Below are positions 9,715 to 21,247 of a DNA stretch of 64,000 bases, in pieces. Origin of the DNA: Xenorhabdus anantnagensis. GTDB taxonomy: Bacteria > Pseudomonadota > Gammaproteobacteria > Enterobacterales > Enterobacteriaceae. The translations under genes were made by a program, and so were the position numbers. The notes beneath the pieces were generated by a model. It saw only the letters and a list, made by a program, of their open reading frames with translations, had not been told where the DNA came from and did no database searches. Numbering within the stretch: position 1 is the first letter of the stretch; each line of letters begins with the position of its first letter. The stretch is from assembly GCF_028598555.1 (NCBI RefSeq), contig NZ_JAQRFN010000010.1, positions 93,968-157,967 on the forward strand, read 5' to 3'.

Positions 9715-9914
9715 CTGCCATAAGATTCATTAGTAACATCAAATTAACAAGTATTCTCAAATAGGGTCACCGCAGAAAACGGAATTTAAAGCGCTATAGG
9801 GGCTTCCCCAAATAGTCAACATCGGTTTGTTTTTTTCTGGGCGGTTCATCATTGAAGTCAATGCGCTTGTGCCAAAGCTGGAATTAGTGTGACAAAAATT
9901 TCGGCGGTTCCGGA

Positions 9915-10253
9915 TTAGAACCCCTGTAACGAAATCACCTTATCTACTGACGCAATCGTTGTTTCCCTGTATGCAATAATTACACGGGTTATATTCAACG
10001 CTTTTATCGCTTGATTAACGTAATTTTCACTTTCTTTATCTAATGCACTAGTGGCTTCATCCATAATGGCCCCGACAATACTGGTCGTAAACGTGTTTTG
10101 TAGTGTCTCTAATGAATTAAGACGGGATTGAATATCTCCGAGCTTACATCTTTCAAAATAATCCAACGGTATTTTTAACAGATATTTGAATAGGCTTGAT
10201 TGCCATTGTATGTTGATAAATGTTGCTGGGCAAAAAACATCAATCTTTTCCAT
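9915..10253 (-). pseudogene. Internally deleted peptide-exporting ABC transporter
   Basis: The 112-codon frame joins two pieces of a bacteriocin-type (peptidase-containing) ABC exporter. Residues 1-63 read like part of the transmembrane domain (YLLKIPLDYFERCKLGDIQSR, a typical coupling segment). Residues 64-112 are the end of the nucleotide-binding domain, starting inside the Walker B/D-loop (MDEATSALDKESE) and running past the H-loop position, where His is replaced (VIIAYRETT). The peptidase domain, most TM helices, Walker A and the signature motif are gone, so it cannot function. It is divergent from the bacteriocin-like pair at 10597-11161 and is probably its lost exporter. Confidence 0.75.
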
Positions 10254-10596
10254 CTGAAAGGAATATTTTACACCAATCAGTGATTGATATCATGACCTAA
10301 ATGTTTGGTAAATAAAAATATGATATGACTTGAGCGACAAATAATTTTTATATATAAATTTAAATAACAAAGGCCAGTAATTCAAATGAGTGCATTGTAA
10401 ATGAGTAAGTTATTTACCCTGGATTTATTGAAAAAAGGAATGTGGTATATTCAGCTATTATTAAAGCTCATGAACGTGAGCAGGTGAGAGGGGTTAAAAC
10501 CTCCCTTGTTATTTATTTGAATTCAAGTATATGGTTAGGGTGTAATTATGATCCACCTCCATATTAAAATGATTGAGAATTAAAGTAAGGGGTTTT
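10254..10596. other. AT-rich upstream region of the bacteriocin-like pair
   Basis: No plausible gene is seen in these 343 bp. It holds an AT-rich stretch (10300-10400) and GAGGGGTTAAAACCTCCC near 10492, an imperfect hairpin. The promoter of the two downstream small genes should lie here. Confidence 0.5.
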
Positions 10597-10896
10597 ATGA
10601 CATTTTTCTCTTTCGCATCTGATCCTGTTTTCTTATCGGTTTTGTTATATGTAGTATATATACATAAGCATGTAAAAAAAGATGGTTTTAAAAAACAAAT
10701 CATAAGTTTGCTGTCAGTATCTTTGTTTGTTTGTTTAGCTTGCCCGTTAATTAATATTTTTATTTTTTCTAATTATCAAGTGTTTGATGGAATTATAATC
10801 TTCTTTATTATGTCAATTATTATATCGATAATTATAAATTTTTTCGTTCTTTTTGTTTATAGGAGAAGTAATTATGAAAGATTTATCCCAAAATGA
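10597..10896 (+). CDS. Small membrane protein, probable bacteriocin immunity protein
   Basis: I do not recognise the family. The 99-residue protein is very hydrophobic, with three probable TM helices (about 7-24, 34-55 and 63-88), Lys-rich first loop and a basic C-terminus (RRSNYERF). The start is the ATG of MTFFSF, seven bases after AAGG; an upstream in-frame ATG at 10573 lacks a ribosome site. It overlaps the next gene by 23 bp in another frame, so the two are probably translationally coupled. Size, topology and position beside a double-glycine-leader peptide suggest immunity; this is inference. AT content is far above the neighbouring core genes. Confidence 0.7.
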   Translation: MTFFSFASDPVFLSVLLYVVYIHKHVKKDGFKKQIISLLSVSLFVCLACPLINIFIFSNYQVFDGIIIFFIMSIIISIIINFFVLFVYRRSNYERFIPK

Positions 10897-11161
10897 GTTA
10901 AGTTTTATTTCTGGCGCTGGAGATGCAGTTGATGAAGCCAACAAGAAGTTAATGAAAGACCTTAGTGAAAGTATTGCGTTGGGAGCTGGAGTGGGTGCCA
11001 TAACAGGAGGGGGGCCTGGAGCTATTGTGGGAGGTACAGGTGCGGCAGTTAAGACCATAATTAAGGAATCTATAAATCATTTTCCTGTCAATGTTCCAAT
11101 TCCTAATCTACCAATGTCTCCTTCTTGGACTCGACCGCCGCAAAAAATTAAATCTTATTAA
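10874..11161 (+). CDS. Putative class II bacteriocin/microcin precursor with double-glycine leader
   Basis: The 95-residue product starts MKDLSQNELSFISGAG, the pattern of leaders cleaved after GG/GA/AG by peptidase-containing ABC exporters (a hydrophilic Leu-Ser-x-x-Glu-Leu helix, then Ile-Ser-Gly). The mature part has an amphipathic helix (about 17-40), a Gly/Ala-rich GxxxG stretch (ALGAGVGAITGGGPGAIVGG) typical of membrane-inserting bacteriocins, and a Pro-rich C-terminus. The ATG at 10874 has AGGAG eight bases upstream; an in-frame ATG at 10853 would disrupt the leader. It overlaps the immunity-like gene, and a bidirectional terminator follows. No accessory maturation gene is visible. Confidence 0.75.
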   Translation: MKDLSQNELSFISGAGDAVDEANKKLMKDLSESIALGAGVGAITGGGPGAIVGGTGAAVKTIIKESINHFPVNVPIPNLPMSPSWTRPPQKIKSY

Positions 11162-11251
11162 AGCTAAGATGGAGTATACAACAGAGCACATATCCCTTTG
11201 CTGAATTACTCCCAGAAAGCTAGGTAGTTTTATAAGGTTTATAATAAAAAT

Positions 11252-11280
11252 AAAGGCCCTGATGAATTATCAGGGCCTTT
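11252..11280. terminator. Bidirectional terminator between bacteriocin-like gene and purL
   Basis: Perfect 12-bp stem AAAGGCCCTGAT / ATCAGGGCCTTT with a 5-base loop, A-rich on the left and T-rich on the right, so it can serve both convergent genes. Confidence 0.85.
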
Positions 11281-11324
11281 ATCAATAAAAATTAAATAAA
11301 GTAAAATTTAAATAGTTAGAGGAT

Positions 11325-14300
11325 TCAGCCTAATTGTTTGCGTGCATTACGGAAAATACGCATCCATGGGCTATCTTCTCCCCATTCTTTAGGATGCCAA
11401 GAGTTGCTGACAGTACGGAATACCCTTTCAGGATGAGGCATCATCACCGTGACTCTCCCGTCAAGGCTGGTTACAGAGGTAATTCCGTTCACAGAACCAT
11501 TTGGGTTTACTGGATAGTTTTCCGTCACTGAACCGTAATTATCCACAAACCGCAATGCCACTTGCTGATGTTTTTCAAGTTCCATCAAACTCAGGCTATT
11601 TCTAAATTCCACCTGCCCTTCGCCATGAGCCACTGCTATCGGCAAGCGAGAACCCACCATATCTTTCAAGAATAGTGAAGGGCTGTTAGCGATTTCAACC
11701 AAACTAAAGCGGGCTTCATAACGCTCTGAACGGTTACGGACAAAACGCGGCCAGTGTTCTGTCCCCGGAATCAAGTCATGCAGATTAGATATCATCTGAC
11801 AACCGTTACACACGCCGAGGGTCAAAGTATCCGACCTCGCAAAGAAACCGGCAAAATCATCACGTACCCGTGAATTAAACAGAATGGATTTCGCCCAACC
11901 TTCACCCGCACCAAGCACATCCCCATATGAGAAGCCACCACAAGCAACCAATGTTTGGAATTGATCTAATGTGATACGCCCATCCAATAAGTCACTCATG
12001 TGGACGTCCACAGCCTCAAAGCCAGCTCGATGGAATGCAGCCGCCATCTCAACGTGAGAGTTAACCCCCTGTTCACGCAGTACAGCAACTCGCGGTCGCG
12101 CCTGTTTCGAAATATAACAAGCAGCAATATCTTCTGCGGGATCGAAAGATAATTTCACATTCAGGCCGGGATCATTCACATCCTGTTTTGCTTGATGTTC
12201 TTGATCCGCACATTCTGGGTTATCACGCAGACGCTGCATTTGCCACGTTGTTTCTGCCCACCACAAGCGCAATGTGCTGCGATTCTGACGATAAACTTCC
12301 ATATTGTCGCTGGATATAACGAAATCATCGCCTGCCTGAGCTTTCCCCAGATAATGTACGCATCCACTCAGACCACACTCTGCCAACAGATTTTCAACTT
12401 GCTCTCTGTCAGTCTCACGAATTTGAATCACTGCACCCAATTCTTCATTAAACAACGCAGCCAAAATATCTTCATCAAATGCACTGATATCGATATGCAA
12501 TCCGCAGTGGCCTGCAAAAGCCATTTCAGCCAATGTCACCAGCAACCCACCGTCCGAACGGTCATGATAAGCCAGCAATTTTTGTTCCGAAATCAAATGC
12601 TGGATCGCATTAAAGAAACCAGCCAATTGCTCGACGCTACGAACATCGGCAGTTTTATCTCCAAGTTGACGATAAACTTGCGCCAATGCAGTCCCACCCA
12701 GCGCGTTTTGTCCTTTCCCCAGATCGATCAGCAGCAACGCATTATCATCTTCAATAGACAATTCTGGTGTCACTGTGCGACGCACGTCTTCTACCCGAGC
12801 AAACGCACTGATCACCAATGAAAGTGGTGAAGTCATTTCACGTACTTCCCCGTTTTGGCTCCAGCGTGTTTTCATTGACATCGAGTCCTTGCCAACCGGA
12901 ATGGTCAATCCCAACGCCGGACATAACTCTTCACCCACTGCCTTCACTGCGGCATATAAGCCCGCATCTTCACCGGCATGGCCTGATGCCGACATCCAGT
13001 TCGCTGACAATTTCACTCGTTTCAGATCCTGAATATAGGCTGAAGCGATATTGGTCAGTGCTTCACCCACCGCCATACGTGCCGATGCTGCAAAATTCAG
13101 CAATGCAATGGGTGCACGTTCGCCTATTGACATGGCTTCGCCATAATAGCTGTCTAAACTGGCGGTCGTAACAGCACAATCTGCTACTGGGATTTGCCAA
13201 GGGCCAACCATTTGATCACGGGCAACCATGCCTGTTATGGAACGATCGCCAATCGTAATCAGGAATGTTTTTTCAGCAACAGCAGGTAAATGCAAGACGC
13301 GTTTTACTGCTTCTGCGAGATCAATGTCCCTGCGATCCAAATTTTGCCCCTGTGCTTGCAAAACCTGCGCATTTTTCAGCATCTTCGGCGTCTTACCGAG
13401 CAACACATCCAACGGCATATTGATTGGCTGATTATCAAAATGGTTGTCATTCAGCAGTAAGTGCCGTTCTTCCGTTGCCTCCCCAATAACAGCATAAGGA
13501 GCACGTTCACGACGGCATATGTCTTCAAATAGAGACAACTGTTCTGGTGCTACAGCCAAGACATAACGCTCCTGGGATTCATTGCACCATAATTGCAATG
13601 GGCTCATTCCCGGTTCATCATTAAGAATATTGCGTAACTCAAAGCGCCCACCCCGGCCGCCATCACTGACTAACTCAGGCATGGCATTTGACAAACCGCC
13701 AGCCCCTACGTCATGGATAAACAAAATTGGATTTTTATCACCCAATTGCCAGCAACTATCAATAACTTCCTGACAACGCCGCTCCATCTCCGCATTATCA
13801 CGCTGTACAGAGGCAAAATCCAAGTCCGCATCCGATTGACCGGACGTCATTGAAGATGCCGCACCTCCGCCCAAACCGATATTCATGCTTGGCCCGCCCA
13901 ACACAATTAATTGTGCACCGACCGAGATATCACCTTTCTGGACATGCTCTTCACGGATGTTTCCGATTCCCCCTGCCAGCATGATGGGTTTGTGATAACC
14001 ACGCAATTCTGTACCGTTATGGGAATAGACTTCTTCTTCATAAGTTCTGAAATACCCAAGCAATGCCGGACGCCCAAATTCATTATTGAACGCAGCACCT
14101 CCCAGTGGGCCTTCCAGCATGATATCCAATGCACTGACAATCCGATCAGGTTTACCGAAGTCTTCTTCCCATGGCTGTTCAAATCCAGGAATTCTCAAGT
14201 TTGAGACCGAAAAACCAACTAATCCGGCTTTGGGTTTGGCTCCTCGCCCAGTTGCGCCCTCATCACGAATTTCACCACCTGAACCCGTCGCTGCGCCGGG

Positions 14301-15212
14301 CCAAGGCGAAATCGCTGTTGGATGGTTATGGGTTTCCACTTTCATCAAGATATGGGCTGGCTCTTGGTGGTAATCATAAATTCCAGTGGCAGAATCAGGA
14401 AAAAAGCGGCCAACATGAGAACCTTCCATAACAGCCGCGTTATCTTTATAAGCAGAAAGCACATAATCCGGCGTCTGTTCAAATGTATTTTTGATCATTT
14501 TGAACAAAGACTTGGTTTGAGTCTTGCCATCAATAATCCAATCTGCATTGAAAATTTTGTGGCGACAATGTTCAGAATTTGCCTGAGCAAACATATAGAG
14601 TTCAACATCCGTTGGATTACGTCCCAACGTCTGAAAAGCGCTCATCAGATAGTCCATTTCATCCGCAGCCAGAGCCAATCCCAGTTCAATATTTGCCGCT
14701 TCCAGTGCTGCCCGCCCTGATTGCAGGATATCAATCTGTTTCAACGGCGCAGGTTGCTGGTGAGAAAATAGGGCTTCAGCCTGTTCAAGCTGAGTGAACA
14801 CACTTTCCATCATGCGATCATGCAATAATGCCGACAACGTTTGCCATTGCCCAGCATCCATTCCGGTACTCAGAATATAATAGGCAATTCCCCGTTCTAA
14901 ACGGACAATCTGGCTCAGACCACAATTGTGAACAATTTCTGTCGCTTTCGATGACCAAGGAGATATCGTGCCCGGACGAGGCGTAACTAATATTAGTTGT
15001 CCTTTAGGCTCAAGTTCGGCCAGAGAGGGACCATATTTTAATAATTTATTTAATTTCTCTTGTTCATCTTCTGTAATTGGGGCGTTAACCTCTGCAAAAT
15101 GCACATATTCTGCATAAATTTCGGTAACAGGGAGATGGTTATCTTGACACTGGGAAAGGAGCTTAGTGATACGAAATGCTGATAAAGCAGGTGAGCCACG
15201 CAGAATTTCCAT
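11325..15212 (-). CDS. purL: Phosphoribosylformylglycinamidine synthase PurL
   Basis: Fourth step of de novo purine synthesis: ATP-dependent amidation of FGAR to FGAM with glutamine. From the ATG of [13 protein letters not shown] the protein is 1295 residues, exactly the E. coli length; a longer frame exists from 15272 but its extra 20 codons are not family sequence. Domains: N-terminal PurS-like (about 1-150), linker, two AIR-synthetase-like halves with the ATP motif [14 protein letters not shown], and a C-terminal class I glutaminase with catalytic Cys in LGVCNGCQM and His in [11 protein letters not shown] PurR operator lies upstream. It is divergent from mltF. Confidence 0.98.
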   Translation of the reverse strand: MEILRGSPALSAFRITKLLSQCQDNHLPVTEIYAEYVHFAEVNAPITEDEQEKLNKLLKYGPSLAELEPKGQLILVTPRPGTISPWSSKATEIVHNCGLSQIVRLERGIAYYILSTGMDAGQWQTLSALLHDRMMESVFTQLEQAEALFSHQQPAPLKQIDILQSGRAALEAANIELGLALAADEMDYLMSAFQTLGRNPTDVELYMFAQANSEHCRHKIFNADWIIDGKTQTKSLFKMIKNTFEQTPDYVLSAYKDNAAVMEGSHVGRFFPDSATGIYDYHQEPAHILMKVETHNHPTAISPWPGAATGSGGEIRDEGATGRGAKPKAGLVGFSVSNLRIPGFEQPWEEDFGKPDRIVSALDIMLEGPLGGAAFNNEFGRPALLGYFRTYEEEVYSHNGTELRGYHKPIMLAGGIGNIREEHVQKGDISVGAQLIVLGGPSMNIGLGGGAASSMTSGQSDADLDFASVQRDNAEMERRCQEVIDSCWQLGDKNPILFIHDVGAGGLSNAMPELVSDGGRGGRFELRNILNDEPGMSPLQLWCNESQERYVLAVAPEQLSLFEDICRRERAPYAVIGEATEERHLLLNDNHFDNQPINMPLDVLLGKTPKMLKNAQVLQAQGQNLDRRDIDLAEAVKRVLHLPAVAEKTFLITIGDRSITGMVARDQMVGPWQIPVADCAVTTASLDSYYGEAMSIGERAPIALLNFAASARMAVGEALTNIASAYIQDLKRVKLSANWMSASGHAGEDAGLYAAVKAVGEELCPALGLTIPVGKDSMSMKTRWSQNGEVREMTSPLSLVISAFARVEDVRRTVTPELSIEDDNALLLIDLGKGQNALGGTALAQVYRQLGDKTADVRSVEQLAGFFNAIQHLISEQKLLAYHDRSDGGLLVTLAEMAFAGHCGLHIDISAFDEDILAALFNEELGAVIQIRETDREQVENLLAECGLSGCVHYLGKAQAGDDFVISSDNMEVYRQNRSTLRLWWAETTWQMQRLRDNPECADQEHQAKQDVNDPGLNVKLSFDPAEDIAACYISKQARPRVAVLREQGVNSHVEMAAAFHRAGFEAVDVHMSDLLDGRITLDQFQTLVACGGFSYGDVLGAGEGWAKSILFNSRVRDDFAGFFARSDTLTLGVCNGCQMISNLHDLIPGTEHWPRFVRNRSERYEARFSLVEIANSPSLFLKDMVGSRLPIAVAHGEGQVEFRNSLSLMELEKHQQVALRFVDNYGSVTENYPVNPNGSVNGITSVTSLDGRVTVMMPHPERVFRTVSNSWHPKEWGEDSPWMRIFRNARKQLG

Positions 15213-15274
15213 AATAATAGGTTCTCTCATCTTAGAAGCAAAGCCTGACTGACGCCTCAGGGGAAACTGCAAGC

Positions 15275-15280
15275 ATTATA
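15275..15280 (-). promoter_or_regulatory. Probable purL -10 element
   Basis: TATAAT on the minus strand, 63 bp before the purL start. The matching -35 position falls at the edge of the PurR operator, so bound PurR would block RNA polymerase. Confidence 0.6.
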
Positions 15281-15297
15281 GAGGAATGTTTCTTTCG

Positions 15298-15313
15298 ACG
15301 AAACCGTTTGCGT
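15298..15313. promoter_or_regulatory. PurR operator of purL
   Basis: On the minus strand ACGCAAACGGTTTCGT, a 16-bp PurR box of the form found at purL in E. coli. It overlaps the -35 region. Confidence 0.87.
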
Positions 15314-15478
15314 GGTTATTTATCAAGCCAACAATACACTCATTGAAGTGCCAAAACTGATTTAATAAGGTTGCACATCCGCATTTTGTTACGCAAAATT
15401 CTCGATTACTGGAAATTTAACCATGATATCATCTTGCATTTCACGCGGGGCTCAATCGTTCTGGAAAGAGATAACTAT

Positions 15479-16957
15479 TTGAATAAAGTAAAGATAAATT
15501 ATTTTGTTATCGTGATTATCGCGCTCCTCTCAGCGGCTATTATTGGTCTCAATATCAATTGGTCCAATAAACAGCAGGAGCAAATAAACAAAATTCTGGC
15601 ACGAGGAGAGTTACGAGTGAGCACTATTAGCTCCCCTCTAATCTCTCTTAACAGTAAAAATGAACTAACGGGGTTCGACTATGAACTAGCCAAGCAGTTT
15701 GCTGATTATCTGGGAGTTAAACTTGTCATCAAGTTTCGTTCTAATATTAACCAGCTTTTTGAAGACTTAGAAAACGATAAAGCCGATTTTTTAGCTGCTG
15801 GACTTATCTATGATAAAGACAGGCTGGATCAAACACGCACTGGCCCTACTTACACTACGGTCGGACAACTACTGGTTTATCGTAAGGGGGCAACACGCCC
15901 ACGCTCGTTTAGCGACTTAAAAGGCAAATTAATCGTCACGGCAGGTTCTACCCACGTCAGCGAACTGAAAAAGTGGAAAGAAAAGTCTTATCCTGAGTTA
16001 ACCTGGGAAGAAACGTCACACGAAAATACACAACAATTGCTTGAACAACTCTCTGAAGGGAAAATCGACTATACAATTAGCGATTCCATCAGTTTAGCCT
16101 TGCAACAGCGCATTTACCCCAATCTGGCCATTGCTTTTGATGTCAGTGTAGAGCGTCCCCTGACTTGGTATTTAAAACGCAATGGCGATTATAGCCTCCA
16201 CTCCGCTATGCTTGATTTTTTCAATGACTTGGCTAAAAAAAACACCATCGCGCAGTTACAAGAAAAGTATTTCAACCATGTTGGTTCATTCAATTATTTA
16301 GATACCATTTCATTGATTCGCGCCATCAATAAACGTTTGCCAATATATCAGCCAATTTTTCAAAAATACGCAGGTGCGCTTGATTGGCATTTAGTCGCGG
16401 CCATCGCGTGGCAAGAATCGCATTGGGACCCATTGGCGACTTCACCCACTGGCGTTCGTGGTCTGATGATGCTTACTCGTCCGACAGCAAAATGGGTAGG
16501 GGTCAACGATCGGCTCGATCCAGAAGAGAGCGTAAGGGGAGGAGTCGCTTATCTGAACCATCTGATAGAGCGTATGCCAAAAACCATTCCTGAGGATGAG
16601 CGTATCTGGTTTGCCCTCGCAGCTTACAACATAGGATATGGGCACGTCCTTGATGCTCGTAAATTAACTGTTGAACAAAAAGGTAATCCAAATAGCTGGG
16701 TCGATGTTAAAACTCGTCTTTTGCTGCTCAGCAATAAAAAATACTACCCCAAGACTGCAAATGGTTATGCTCGTGGTCATGAAGCTTATCTATATGTTGA
16801 AAATATTAAACGTCATCATGCGAGTCTGGAAGGATACCTTAGTGCAAAAGCCAGACGCGAGAAAACAGAGGAAAATGACAAAGTGGAGGATGCCAAATTG
16901 AAAAGCACTCACGCTGAATCTCACGAAAAAGCGCCGGAGAATAAAACACCGGCGTAA
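15479..16957 (+). CDS. mltF: Membrane-bound lytic murein transglycosylase F
   Basis: Cleaves the MurNAc-GlcNAc bond of peptidoglycan to 1,6-anhydromuropeptides. An N-terminal signal/TM segment (INYFVIVIIALLSAAII) is followed by an ABC-type solute-binding domain (about 45-265; LDYELAKQFADYLGVK-like stretch) and a C-terminal SLT domain with catalytic Glu in AIAWQESHWDP and the AAYNIGYGH motif. The frame opens at 15371, but the first 36 codons look unlike the family. I favour the TTG at 15479, nine bases after GGAAAGAG, which aligns with the MltF signal sequence. The lysine/glutamate-rich tail after about residue 450 differs from the E. coli tail. Divergent from purL. Confidence 0.93.
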   Translation: MNKVKINYFVIVIIALLSAAIIGLNINWSNKQQEQINKILARGELRVSTISSPLISLNSKNELTGFDYELAKQFADYLGVKLVIKFRSNINQLFEDLENDKADFLAAGLIYDKDRLDQTRTGPTYTTVGQLLVYRKGATRPRSFSDLKGKLIVTAGSTHVSELKKWKEKSYPELTWEETSHENTQQLLEQLSEGKIDYTISDSISLALQQRIYPNLAIAFDVSVERPLTWYLKRNGDYSLHSAMLDFFNDLAKKNTIAQLQEKYFNHVGSFNYLDTISLIRAINKRLPIYQPIFQKYAGALDWHLVAAIAWQESHWDPLATSPTGVRGLMMLTRPTAKWVGVNDRLDPEESVRGGVAYLNHLIERMPKTIPEDERIWFALAAYNIGYGHVLDARKLTVEQKGNPNSWVDVKTRLLLLSNKKYYPKTANGYARGHEAYLYVENIKRHHASLEGYLSAKARREKTEENDKVEDAKLKSTHAESHEKAPENKTPA

Positions 16958-17023
16958 TCTGAAAAACCTAAGCCATAGCTGATCTTATAACCGCGATTGA
17001 ATTAAACTGTAACTGTCAATTAA

Positions 17024-17566
<543 letters not shown>

Positions 17567-17824
17567 TTATGAAAATTCCGCTTATTATACTCAATCGGTT
17601 TCGAGTTGCAGCGCACCAACAAAGCCATAACTTGAAAGGCGAAAGGTATAACGGGGTCATACTCATATTGCTCGCTCAGCTCAATTTGCTGGTTCAGCCT
17701 GAATCTCATCAAGAAAAGCATCAAGAAATAATTTCATGCGCTCTGTCCTTTCGCTTGCCAGCCGCCTTGTAGCTTTAAGAAAAACGCCTTATGAGGGATT
17801 GGAAGGTATTAAATCCTTTTGTTA

Positions 17825-18730
17825 TCAATATCCACTACTGGATTGCTGCCGCCATAAGTGCGCCCCGACCAACGCCTTCCAGGGAGAGAAATCTGCCAGC
17901 CATTTTTCTGCCTGCTCAGCGCTAACTTTGTCTTCCTGCCTGAGCAGATGTTGGAGATTACGCCTTACGGCAACATCACCATGCAATGAGCCATCCAAGT
18001 AATTGAATCCCCGTAGCAGGGCATAATTAATTGTCCACATACCAATGCCCTTAATGACAAGCAAGCTATCCGTCAATCGCTCCACTCCATCTTCTCTCTC
18101 TGGAATGTTTAGCTCCATTACACCAGAATCAATGAGTTGGCAAACATTCAATAAAGCATTGGCCTTAGCCACAGAAAAACCACACTGGCGTAGCTCATGT
18201 TCTGAACATTGCATCACCTGCTTATGATTTGGGTGGCATAATAATCCTGAAGAGTGCGGGATACCCACAGCCTGAATAAAACGCCGCCTAATGGAAATTG
18301 CTGCACTTAAACTAATTTGTTGTCCGATAATCGCCCAACTAAGAGCTTCAAATGGTGTTGCAGATTGGTAAATTCGTAAACCCGCTTGCCTGGTAACCAA
18401 CTCTCCAATAACGGGATGTTCTTGATATACGGATTCGAATACTTCAACAGATTGTTTCAAACCAAGCATATGTGAAGCCAGAGCCGATAACGCTTCATGT
18501 TGTGAAGAACAAACTTTATCACCATCAATATCAAGCTGTATTTTTGCTCTATTTTTTTCAATTTCAATTGTCAAGAGAGCTGGTTTTTCATGCCAAATAA
18601 TCCCTTTTTTAATTTGATTTTGTTGTACGGTTTCAGAAATGCCCATTTCATCCCTTTGATGAAAGGCTAAAAAGTCCCTCATATGATAATTATTGGGTAA
18701 TATAATTTCCGTTAAACAGCTTGCTTTCAT
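17825..18730 (-). CDS. AlkA-type DNA-3-methyladenine glycosylase
   Basis: HhH-GPD base-excision enzyme predicted to remove alkylated bases. The 301 residues include an N-terminal domain (about 1-90) and a helical domain with SWAIIGQQISLSAA, the helix-hairpin-helix VIKGIGMWTINYALLRG and the catalytic Asp in SLHGDVAVRRNL. Nearest in layout to E. coli AlkA/YfjP-type glycosylases; which alkylated bases it attacks cannot be read from sequence. It stands between tadA and the yfhL-acpS block, where E. coli has other genes, so it is a local replacement. No Ada box was recognised upstream. Confidence 0.85.
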   Translation of the reverse strand: MKASCLTEIILPNNYHMRDFLAFHQRDEMGISETVQQNQIKKGIIWHEKPALLTIEIEKNRAKIQLDIDGDKVCSSQHEALSALASHMLGLKQSVEVFESVYQEHPVIGELVTRQAGLRIYQSATPFEALSWAIIGQQISLSAAISIRRRFIQAVGIPHSSGLLCHPNHKQVMQCSEHELRQCGFSVAKANALLNVCQLIDSGVMELNIPEREDGVERLTDSLLVIKGIGMWTINYALLRGFNYLDGSLHGDVAVRRNLQHLLRQEDKVSAEQAEKWLADFSPWKALVGAHLWRQQSSSGY

Positions 18731-18786
18731 CAGAGCAACTCCAGAGATACACAGTATTAAGATAATTATCTAACAGACTTTAAATT

Positions 18787-18806
18787 TATACCCTTCGTCT
18801 TTCAAG
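18787..18806. repeat. ERIC end fragment
   Basis: TATACCCTTCGTCTTTCAAG is identical to the left end of the ERIC copy at 8960. No second half follows, so it is a solo end. The stop codon of the adjacent minus-strand gene lies inside it. Confidence 0.7.
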
Positions 18807-19446
18807 CAATATCTTCAATTTTACATTTAACCAATTCTTCATTTAAACATTTTATTTGATATCTTGACGGACTCAATAATAATAGATAGATACCCATTCC
18901 CATAAATAAAATCATACTTAAAATCACCAAAAATAAATCCAAAGCACTCCCAGCCGTATTATTCAAGACACCTGCTTTTAATAAAAACACAACCAACACA
19001 GAAAATGCCAATGTGAAGAAATATACTGAAAATATCTTTTCAAACCAATAACTAACATAATAAAAAGAGCCAATATTGACTTGAACTACGCCAGAATTTA
19101 AAACAGTAAATGATCTCAATTTCCTGAGGCTATCTATACACTCTGAACTCAATCCATCTTGTTTCAGCTTGATAAAGATACTCCTAAATTTATCAGATTT
19201 TATTTTCGTGATATCGAACATTATCTCAGATGCAATTTCGTATTTAATATAGTTTTTACTTTGTTCATCCAAATAAGCATTATACTCATTTAGATACTTA
19301 ATATACTTTATTGCTCTTCTCTCTCTAAAAACACTTACGTCTGCATAAAGTTTCTTTAATATAGATAAGATAATACCAATAAAAGTCCCAATAGATCCCA
19401 AGACTTTCACGATATCATTACCATGTTTTACGATGTATTCAATCAT
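18802..19446 (-). CDS. Hypothetical three-TM membrane protein
   Basis: Not a family I recognise. The 214 residues have one N-terminal TM segment (about 12-30), a charged cytoplasmic-type domain (about 40-130) and two further TM helices (about 137-158 and 168-190) before a short charged tail. The ribosome site is weak (TAGAG, nine bases before ATG). The final codons GCT TGA come from the ERIC end fragment, so the original C-terminus was probably different. It is AT-rich compared with flanking tadA/acpS genes and absent from the usual order, which suggests acquisition. Function unknown; could be a small effector or defence protein, but nothing proves it. Confidence 0.6.
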   Translation of the reverse strand: MIEYIVKHGNDIVKVLGSIGTFIGIILSILKKLYADVSVFRERRAIKYIKYLNEYNAYLDEQSKNYIKYEIASEIMFDITKIKSDKFRSIFIKLKQDGLSSECIDSLRKLRSFTVLNSGVVQVNIGSFYYVSYWFEKIFSVYFFTLAFSVLVVFLLKAGVLNNTAGSALDLFLVILSMILFMGMGIYLLLLSPSRYQIKCLNEELVKCKIEDIA

Positions 19447-20065
<619 letters not shown>

Positions 20066-20067
20066 AC

Positions 20068-20448
20068 TTAACTTTCCAATATCACTGTCGCACAAGCATA
20101 ACGTCGTTCATCTGCCAGTGTGACATGGATGGATTTGACATTCAGTTTGTTAGCCAGCGCTTCAGCCTCTCCATGAAGTTTTAACATGGGTTTCCCCAGA
20201 GGATCATTAATCACTTCAAACTGGTTAAAGGCCAATCCATTGCGGATGCCTGTTCCAAGCGCTTTGGCTGCCGCTTCCTTAACTGCGAAGCGCTTCGCCA
20301 AAAAACGGATAGGCTGGTTATGTTGTTGATATTGTTGCCACTCTCCGGCGCTCAGAACACGCCTTGCCAGACGTTCGCCTGAACGCCCGACAATTTCTTC
20401 AATACGGGATATTTCAACAATATCTGTGCCTAATCCAATAATGGCCAT
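20068..20448 (-). CDS. acpS: Holo-[acyl-carrier-protein] synthase AcpS
   Basis: Transfers 4'-phosphopantetheine from CoA to the ACP serine, activating fatty-acid synthesis. The 126 residues show [14 protein letters not shown] (Mg-binding Asp) at the N-terminus and [15 protein letters not shown] with the catalytic Glu/Lys. It starts exactly at the end of pdxJ (1-bp overlap), confirming the pdxJ-acpS operon. Confidence 0.97.
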   Translation of the reverse strand: MAIIGLGTDIVEISRIEEIVGRSGERLARRVLSAGEWQQYQQHNQPIRFLAKRFAVKEAAAKALGTGIRNGLAFNQFEVINDPLGKPMLKLHGEAEALANKLNVKSIHVTLADERRYACATVILES

Positions 20449-21179
20449 TAACGGCGCGCTTCCCGCAACAAAGTTTTCATATCTGCAACAGCGGCAGACA
20501 AACCACTGAATACAGCGCGGCCAATAATGGCGTGCCCTATATTTAGTTCATAAATTTCAGGTAAAGCTGCAATACGCTGCACATTGTGATAAGTCAATCC
20601 ATGACCGGCGTTGACTTTTAGGCCCTTAGCGGCCGCGTAGGTAGCCGCTTCTTTGATACGCTGAAATTCTTTTTCTTGCTGTATCTCATTCTCTGCATCA
20701 GCATATGCACCAGTATGAATCTCGATAAATGGTGCTCTGACTTCAACAGCTGCATCGATTTGTTGGTGATCCGCATCAATGAACAAAGACACCAAAATTC
20801 CCGCTTCTGATAAAGTTTTAACAGCCGCAGCAATGTGCTCCTTTTGCCCAAACACATCCAATCCCCCTTCGGTTGTTACCTCTTGACGCTTTTCAGGTAC
20901 TAAACAACAGAAAACAGGTTTGATTTGGCAAGCAATCCCCACCATCTCATCTGTTACCGCCATTTCAAGGTTCATACGGGTTTGAATTGTTCTTTCTAAT
21001 AATTGAACATCTCTGTCAGTAATATGGCGGCGATCTTCACGCAGGTGAACCGTTATACCATCAGCTCCCGCCTGCTCTGCAACAAATGCAGCCTGAACCG
21101 GATCGGGATATTGTGTCCCACGGGCATTACGTAAGGTTGCAATGTGATCAATGTTGATACCTAACAATACCTCAGCCAT
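20448..21179 (-). CDS. pdxJ: Pyridoxine 5'-phosphate synthase PdxJ
   Basis: Condenses 1-deoxyxylulose 5-phosphate with 3-amino-1-hydroxyacetone phosphate to make pyridoxine 5'-phosphate. TIM barrel of 243 residues, as in E. coli, starting [20 protein letters not shown]. Motifs: [10 protein letters not shown], the EKRQE loop, HTGAYAD and [12 protein letters not shown] start at the ATG preceded by AGGAG (ten bases), seven codons inside the longest frame. Sits between recO and acpS. Confidence 0.97.
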   Translation of the reverse strand: MAEVLLGINIDHIATLRNARGTQYPDPVQAAFVAEQAGADGITVHLREDRRHITDRDVQLLERTIQTRMNLEMAVTDEMVGIACQIKPVFCCLVPEKRQEVTTEGGLDVFGQKEHIAAAVKTLSEAGILVSLFIDADHQQIDAAVEVRAPFIEIHTGAYADAENEIQQEKEFQRIKEAATYAAAKGLKVNAGHGLTYHNVQRIAALPEIYELNIGHAIIGRAVFSGLSAAVADMKTLLREARR

Positions 21180-21247
21180 TTTTAGCTCCTGCAATAACAT
21201 AAGATTTAGTAAAGTCTACACTCTTCATCATGAAAAAGTGGCCTACT

